This document shows positions 57,946 to 64,000 of a stretch of 64,000 bases of DNA, piece after piece. This DNA comes from Amyloporia xantha. Lineage: Eukaryota > Basidiomycota > Agaricomycetes > Polyporales > Adustoporiaceae. Position 1 is the stretch's first letter; every line of letters begins with the position of its first letter. The notes under the pieces are model-generated. The model worked only from the letters and a program-made list of their open reading frames with translations. It was not told the origin of the DNA and did no database searches. Location of the stretch: positions 682,001 to 746,000 of the forward strand of contig JAYKKR010000007.1 of NCBI GenBank assembly GCA_036971615.1. Reading direction: 5' to 3'. The position numbers and the translations under genes were made by a program.

Positions 57946-59211
57946 ATGTCGACCAAGGCAGACCCAACCGCGGTGAAACAATCCACATCCACATGGATGT
58001 CATATTTCAAGTTGACGAGGCTGCACAAGTTTCCCGCTGGTACCGATATCACTTTTTGGCCTTGCAGTGAGTTCTCCTTTGCTGAACATGCTCTGAGCTG
58101 ACGGTGAAATATTGCTTAGCGTGGGGGCTTACCATGAGTGCATATGCTGTCGGCATGAGCCCCAGATCCCTAGCAATTCAGTATATCATGTACTTAGTTG
58201 GTTCTACGCTGTATCACAGTGCTGGATGCATCTGGAACGACATCTGTGACCGGGATTTTGATAAACAAGTCGGTGGGTCTCATCGTCCTAGGAGCATTTG
58301 ACGCTGGCTCACATACTCCTTCTAGCTCGCACTCGAGGCCGACCCATTGCATCTGGCAGGGTATCCGTGCCTGGAGCTCTAATATTCTTCGCAGTACACT
58401 GTCTCGTCAGCATGTTCATCTTATCATTTGCGGGAGATATGGCGTGAGTGTCATTTCCCTCGTCCATCCGCCTTATCTCAGTAATTGTAGCTCCCAGTTG
58501 GGGCTATTCGGCCTGTTCTTTCTCAACATGCTCTACCCTTTGATGAAACGATGGACAAACTGGCCTCAGGCCTGGCTCGGTGAGCACTGATTTAGAGTAC
58601 CGTGAGTAGAAATATCTTAGAAGCATAACAGGGATTGCGTTGGCATGGGGCGCTCCCGTATCCTGGGTGTCTAACGTGGGCTCCATGGACTGGACTCTGA
58701 TTCCCGCCCTTCTCTTAGGCGGTGTTTGGTGCGTTCATAGATATCAAATCGGTACTTCTGTGTACTTTACATACTCACATCTAGATTGAACAGCTGGACC
58801 ATCCATTACGACAGCATCTATGCATGCCAGGATCGCGAAGATGACATAAAAGCCGGTATCAAGAGCACTGCGGTCCTGTTCGGCGACAACATTCGCCTCA
58901 TCCTGACGGGCTTCTCGTCAGCCTTGGTCGCGTGTCTTGTACTGGCCGGCGTTACCAATAACCAAGGCCTTCTATACTACATCATAAGTGTTGGAGGTGG
59001 TGCGTGTCATTTGGCTTGGCAGTTGACCACGGTGGACTTCAAAAATCCTGCTGATTGTTGGGCAAAATTCAAGGTGAATTTCCATTCATTTTACCATATG
59101 CAGCATGAGGTCTCATTGCCCGTTCTTTCATTACAGGCTAATGGGTACCTCGGACTCATCATTTGGGCAGGAATGCTAGCCAACTATGCCCAGATGAGAG
59201 TCTACGTCTGA
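57946..59211 (+). CDS. UbiA-family prenyltransferase, COQ2-like
   Basis: Transfers a polyprenyl group to an aromatic acceptor (4-hydroxybenzoate in COQ2) in a membrane (family knowledge). Seven exons (57946-58066, 58120-58272, 58326-58443, 58491-58579, 58632-58728, 58794-59073, 59137-59211) give 310 residues. The aspartate motifs are CIWNDICDRDFDKQV and HYDSIYACQDREDDIKAG, and ARTRGRPIASGRVS lies between; all are intact. About eight hydrophobic spans are visible (LGLFGLFFLNMLYPLM, LIPALLLGGVCW, LVACLVLAGVTN and others). The N-terminus before the first span is only about 40 residues and lacks an obvious mitochondrial presequence, unlike COQ2, so a meroterpenoid-type role is possible. No polyketide synthase or terpene gene lies nearby. 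Confidence 0.9.
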
Positions 59212-61286
59212 TGCTCTAGAATCTGGATTGTTTCCTTACAGATGACTGGAAGTTTCATTGCTGGTTCAGAAGGTCGACGACAGATAGAATGTGTAGAATT
59301 GCGCATCTTGCCGAGTGCACCCCTATGTACTTTCCAATTATATGCCTAGGCTGAAGGCATGGTTTGTATGTTATACTAAACAAAAAGTTCAATGGTAGCC
59401 GAAAAAGAAGTCTGCGTTAAGGCGAAAGGAAGACGGGCGTATGCCCATTGGTCCTGCCCTATTGTCCACAATAGGATAAAATTCTCCAACGGATATCCAG
59501 TTCTGGATTGAAAAGGAATAGTCCTATTAACTCGATTGTAAGTCATGCAGGAGCACGTACTACTAGTACTTACAAGCTTCGACAGCGCTCACTGTCTTCA
59601 CACTCAACTCTTCGAATAATCTTGATCTTCTGAAAGAAACCGGAGACTATACTGCGTACAGACGTTCAGAAAATCTATTGAGATGGATTCCTGATTCATT
59701 CCGTCCAAATTTACACGATTCATTAAGACTTACATCCTCCGGTCAATGTTTCTGATATGCGACTTCCGTAGCTTCGCCTTTCCGGGATTGGACGCGGTAC
59801 CATTGATAAGTCATAGTTATGCTGGCGTGTACACGTCTTCTTTGAATTCTGCGGTTTGATACTTGTATAAGACACGCTTCGAACAACATGTGAAAACTGG
59901 GGCTTCGTCGCCGCCCTACTAGCAGGGCGGCGACGGCTGCGCTGCGCAGTCATACCTCGTGGTTCCGGCTCTGTATTCTCTTTGTGACCGCGCATCCGGA
60001 AGTTTGGCACAATTGCAGGCCTGAACTCGTATTACGTTGATCCCTCAAGTTGCAGATTGCTTGGACCGAGACACTGGTTGCCAGCTGGCACCGATGGGCA
60101 ATATTCGTCAACTTCTTTATGATAAGTCGTGGCCCCTGTCCATGAATGCATGACATCGCTAAGGTTTTAGTCGGAATGGATGTCCTTTGAATAAGGGGAA
60201 GCTTCTAGAGGCAGCTACTGCTCCTATCTATCTGTCAATGGTAAGACCTCCACAGCTCTGACGAGAGAGGGAACCGCGATATCGTTATAACCAGCAGGGG
60301 CGTAACAAAATGAAACGCCATCTACGGCCTGTCAGTGCCACACCTTCGGACAGACCCCTTCGCAACCCTGTCCTTCAGTGTACGCAGGAATTCTCGCATG
60401 GAACAGGCTACGTAAAGCCGCACCTTCATGGTCTAGAGCTGAGAATCGAGATGAACCTCACCTCTACATTGTAAAATTGCCTCGCGAGCTCCGTAGCTGC
60501 AGAGCACTGTCCACGAGTCGATCGGAACAATAGACGTGAGTAAAGCCAGTGCCAGTGCGCGCTCTTGCTGGACATGCTCAGGATCTCATTCGGGGCGACG
60601 CTCGAACTGCTAAATTGCACAGAATCCGGATACTTCTTTACGGAAGGCGAAGTGTTCCTTGTAAGGACTAATCAGCGCTCAACATTCAATTCAGCAGAGC
60701 ACCCCTATCTCACTTTTGTGGAAGCATCAGATGGACGTACCGGAGAATGTAACATATGAGCAGATCCGGTCTAAATTAGTATCGTAGCACCGGAGGCAAA
60801 TCAAAAGATGGTCAATGACCGCCGCTGGGCGTAAGATGTGATAAAAAATCAAGCAAGAGATGTTCCTTGCAGGCAGCAGGAAACGATATTACATGAATGG
60901 AAAAAACAATTGGCAGACACATCCTTCGGTTCCTTACATTGGAAGTCGACATGCGAAGATCGCCAGAATTGAATCAATTGAGGTGGTCTGCAGTCACCAG
61001 AAATAAAGTATATTGACGTATCCGTACCTTTCGAACTGGTGTTGTCAGGGTGGATTGACAAACTGTAGGTTTGTATCATTGGCGATGGGTCCAGCGAACA
61101 TAGATCAAAATTCCAATGACTAAGCAGATGTTATCGGATATATAGCAGCCAGAAACACGACAGCAACATGGGGTATTCAAGCACTGATGTCAAGAAAAGC
61201 AAACGGCCAGTCCACGATATCCAGAAGGTTTAGAAGTATGAGCTTATGCAGTTCCTTTCTGCTCAAAGCACAACGACGTATAGGAA
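59212..61286. other. Long intergenic region
   Basis: 2.1 kb, 3'-3' between the UbiA (+) and EXPERA (-) genes. No gene was seen; it contains the hairpin listed at 59906-59935. Confidence 0.45.
59906..59935. other. Perfect GC-rich hairpin
   Basis: CGTCGCCGCCCT and its exact complement AGGGCGGCGACG (12-bp stem) flank a 6-nt loop ACTAGC. CTGCGCTGCGCAG, another palindrome, follows at 59937-59949. Confidence 0.8.
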
Positions 61287-62195
61287 TCAGTTCTTTTTGG
61301 CCCTTGTAGCCTTCTGCACCGCACGCAGTGAGCCAGCGATATGTTTATATGAGTCCACCATCAACCATAGCGGGATGAAGACCCAGCTATAAACGGAGTG
61401 TCAGCATTGAGGAAATAATAGGACCAGTCTATAGTAACTCACATGGTATTCATCAACTATAAAGAATCGACATGAGCATGAGGATACCTGCAATACAAAC
61501 GGCATACTGGCGACTCACATAGAGGTATACCCAAAGATGGAAAGGATTCGACGTGTTGAGGTACTGGCTTCCAGAGACCCATTCCGGGCAGAAGGTCATC
61601 CATCTGAGCAGCTAAATCAGTTTATTTCCAACAATTGGATGTTCGAGCGCTTACCCTCCATAGAGCTCAGCCGTGCTCAGTACGATGAGCCAGTAGTGCC
61701 TAGCAGGGTCGTCCTGGACGAGCTGCTTGAGAATGTAGCAAGCAATCGGACCGGCGCCGAAGACAGTCAGGATTTCCATGGAGACGATGGTGGGATCAGC
61801 GAAGCCCCAGCGTGCATCAGCAAGAGCGTATTCCCTCCCTTGTATGGATTTGAGACAGAAACTCGCAGGAAGAAGACCGTTCTGCACTCACACATCTGGG
61901 CGAATGGGCCAGTGCTCGTGTTAGCCTGGCGCCCGAACATGGATACTGAGAGGAACGACCCCTCAAACGCGAAATGTATTCCTGCATCGAACGCCTGAGT
62001 AATACAGTCAGCGCAGACCAGAACATCCACATAGAAAGTAAGACATACAAGCCAGATGAATGTGAAACGATCCTGCCACTTTGCGGTCTTCGGGAGAAGT
62101 GCGTTAGACGACACCCATGCGACAATACCGACGACCGCCACGAAGGCCAGTGAGTAGGCAGAGGTCTCCGTGAAGACAGAGGCTATGTCCGACAT
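61287..62195 (-). CDS. EXPERA-domain protein (EBP-like, sterol isomerase family)
   Basis: The start at 62195 encodes MSDIASVFTETSAYSLAFVA. Exon 1 ends inside GPFAQMW and joins WREYALADARWGFADPTIVS. The membrane part has four to five spans (LAFVAVVGIVAWVSSNALL, FIWLVCLTFYVDVLV, MEILTVFGAGPIACYIL, WLIVLSTAELYGGWM, WVFIPLWLMVDSYKHI). FHDGIHF-like and RWGFADPTI blocks and a C-terminal Lys-rich tail (KATRAKKN) fit emopamil-binding-protein relatives. EBP isomerises the delta-8 to delta-7 sterol double bond in the ER; relatives without that activity exist, so the sterol role is inferred. Fungi usually use ERG2 for this step, so this is probably a paralogous EXPERA protein. Several short introns. Confidence 0.8.
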
Positions 62196-63118
62196 CCTGC
62201 GGTAAGCCTCAAAGCAGTGTCCAGTGGATGGTGAGAGTAGAGCGACAAGGCCAGCGGCACTGTGGGAGTTCGTACAGTGGGCCCATTCTCGGGCTTAGCC
62301 GACTTCGCTGAGATGCGATCTCAAACTTGCCCCGCAATCAAGATCTGTTTTCCCCATTTCCGCGAACACGTCGCTCGAGCAGTAGCTCGAGCCTACACCG
62401 AGGCCGTCGACTGAACTTGGCCGCAATTCCAGCACGAAACATTTACAGTGAGCTTTTATTTATGCCATTTCAGCGGAAAATATACCAAACGGTGGGTGGA
62501 CTGGTGGGGTGGCACGCGCGCGCTATCGACCGGAAAACCTTTCACAATTGAAACGAATTGAGTATAACCTGCTCTCATTCATCCGCTTGTACAGCTGCCC
62601 ATGATTTGTTCGAAGCTACGTGAAGCAATGGATTCTCAGTAGTGAAGATCCAGCCCTCCGAAAGAACTCGAAGAACAACATGAGCTATTCATTTCAAACT
62701 CGTGGTTCTTGCATGGCAGTCACCTGAGCGCAGATACAGCTCAAAAGGCATGACACGCTATAAGAAAGTACGTAGTACTTGATCAATATCTAACGAAGAA
62801 GCTGCAGGATCAACGGTACTGGCCTACTTAAATCATATTCCAGGCGTTTTCTGACATCGATCATCCATATCCTGAACCGACGGTTCAAGAGTGTCCCTTC
62901 CTAAGCTGGCACTGCCCCTAACGTCAGTAGATGGCTCTGGAGATATAAGATACAGTAGCAATGTACTCATAGGTCTTCCAACGGCGCTGAAATCCACCAT
63001 CAGTCCTCTATTCACACCGAGTCAACCCCACCTTCAGCGAAATCCTGTTCTGACGAGTGTAAGCCACCCACATCATCAGGACACGCTCATTCATTAATGA
63101 ATCATCTGCGACAGTATC
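62196..63118. other. Intergenic
   Basis: Promoter side of the EXPERA gene; nothing else supported. Confidence 0.45.
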
Positions 63119-63616
63119 ATGGTGCTTATCCTCAAATCTATCACGTCCGCACAGGGATACGTGGTCACCGTCAGAAATCACCGTGATGGCGTGATGAATT
63201 TCCTGGCAGAACAGCATCACCTTTTGTGGGACAGATGGCTCGACAAAGGCCCGAAATGCACAGAGATCAACATCACCACCGTGCAAGGTCGCTACGCGAC
63301 TATCTTCCTAGAGGATGATTGGGATTGGCACATTGTGGTGTCGGGAAATGTCAAGGGAGGCCGTTGTGCATTTTCTGTCAAGGGCACCACTTGTTTTGGT
63401 GCTTTGATTACGGAGGATGGGAAACTGAGGCTAACGTGCGAAGGATGCGAGGTTTGGGGGAATGAGCAAAAGAGTCTAGAGTTGGACATTCCGCCGTTCC
63501 AGGACCAGCCCGAGGTTCAGGCTCGAAAGATCCAGACTGTCCAGTCTCAAAAGCTGTCTCAATCAGAGGTAGGTAACGTCGTATTTGTTCGCCGCCAGGT
63601 CCAAACATCTCAGTAA
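63119..63616 (+). CDS. Orphan protein, about 165 residues, possibly spliced at its end
   Basis: An ATG at 63119 opens a frame encoding MVLILKSITSAQGYVVTVRN and later YATIFLEDDWDWHIVVSGNV, KGGRCAFSVKGTTCFGALIT and LRLTCEGCEVW. Short alternating hydrophobic strands suggest a beta-rich fold. Near its end CTCA|GTAAGTG is a good donor, so the true C-terminus may be in a further exon by 63660-63690. No family recognised; the composition looks coding. Confidence 0.45.
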   Translation: MVLILKSITSAQGYVVTVRNHRDGVMNFLAEQHHLLWDRWLDKGPKCTEINITTVQGRYATIFLEDDWDWHIVVSGNVKGGRCAFSVKGTTCFGALITEDGKLRLTCEGCEVWGNEQKSLELDIPPFQDQPEVQARKIQTVQSQKLSQSEVGNVVFVRRQVQTSQ

Positions 63617-64000
63617 GTGATTCAAAGTAATTTGTGATTAAATTACAGCCTGTACTGACTTTTAGGACTAATTTTCCTACTTTGACAGTGGCTGAAATGG
63701 TAGACTTTCATATGAAGCCCTGGTGTATAGGCCAGGACCCCAACCCATGGGCGACTTAGTTATAAAGACTACTTCGTAAAGATAAATTGATATTCGATCA
63801 GATCCGTTTTGTACAATAGAATCGCCTTTCCGCCATAGGCAGACTGCCCGACAAACTCTCCTACAGAATCGATCTTTTGTCAGAATGTAACCGATAGATG
63901 AACAAGGATGAGTGCAAGGCACGATCTACCGAATTCGATTTAGTACAGAACGACCGTAGTAGGCCCCGAGCATCGAGTTGTGGTATTCTGTTTCGAGTTC
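63617..64000. other. Window end, nothing recognised
   Basis: No supportable feature apart from a possible short last exon of the preceding orphan. Confidence 0.4.

Overview
The window is a gene-dense piece of nuclear DNA from a filamentous basidiomycete, most likely a wood-decay agaricomycete (Polyporales or a relative). The evidence is the many 50-80 nt introns with short GT..AG ends, a secreted class II heme peroxidase, F-box/LRR proteins of the expanded mushroom type, C-terminal Zn2Cys6 clusters and Ste7-type MAPKK. No CRISPR, operon or bacterial feature is present. Genes lie on both strands, each with its own promoter. The models were assembled by hand, by checking that exons join in frame and give recognisable family motifs.

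Region 1-7.3 kb: a small membrane protein (-), the ribosome-maturation kinase RIO1 (+, with a one-base frameshift in its tail) and dihydroxy-acid dehydratase ILV3 (-, with a 15-nt microexon).

Region 8.6-17.7 kb, the most unusual part: a Zn2Cys6 protein; then a seven-exon gene whose reading frame joins a septin-type GTPase domain to two Zn2Cys6 clusters; then a second septin-like GTPase without zinc clusters. All three zinc clusters are split by an intron at the same codon, twice with a GC donor. A GC-rich dispersed repeat lies between the two septin-like genes, and a relative lies near 56 kb.

Region 18-30 kb: chorismate mutase ARO7 (-, two GC-AG introns), thiazole synthase THI4 (+, clear TATA box), an F-box protein, a MAP kinase kinase and a DUF2235 hydrolase.

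Region 30.6-41 kb: a PLK4-like polo kinase, a tRNA-Thr(CGU), the APC/C scaffold APC2, an alpha/beta hydrolase that shares an MCB/E-box promoter with APC2, and an Hst2-like sirtuin with a myristoylation motif.

Region 41-64 kb: an S28 serine peptidase, a second F-box protein, a class II peroxidase lacking the usual lignin and Mn oxidation residues, a MYND-finger protein, NAD(P)H-hydrate epimerase, a MITE with about 95-bp inverted repeats and 9-10 bp target duplications, a third F-box protein, a UbiA prenyltransferase, an EXPERA-domain (EBP-like) protein and an orphan ORF. Gaps of 0.3-2.8 kb between genes are listed where I see no gene.
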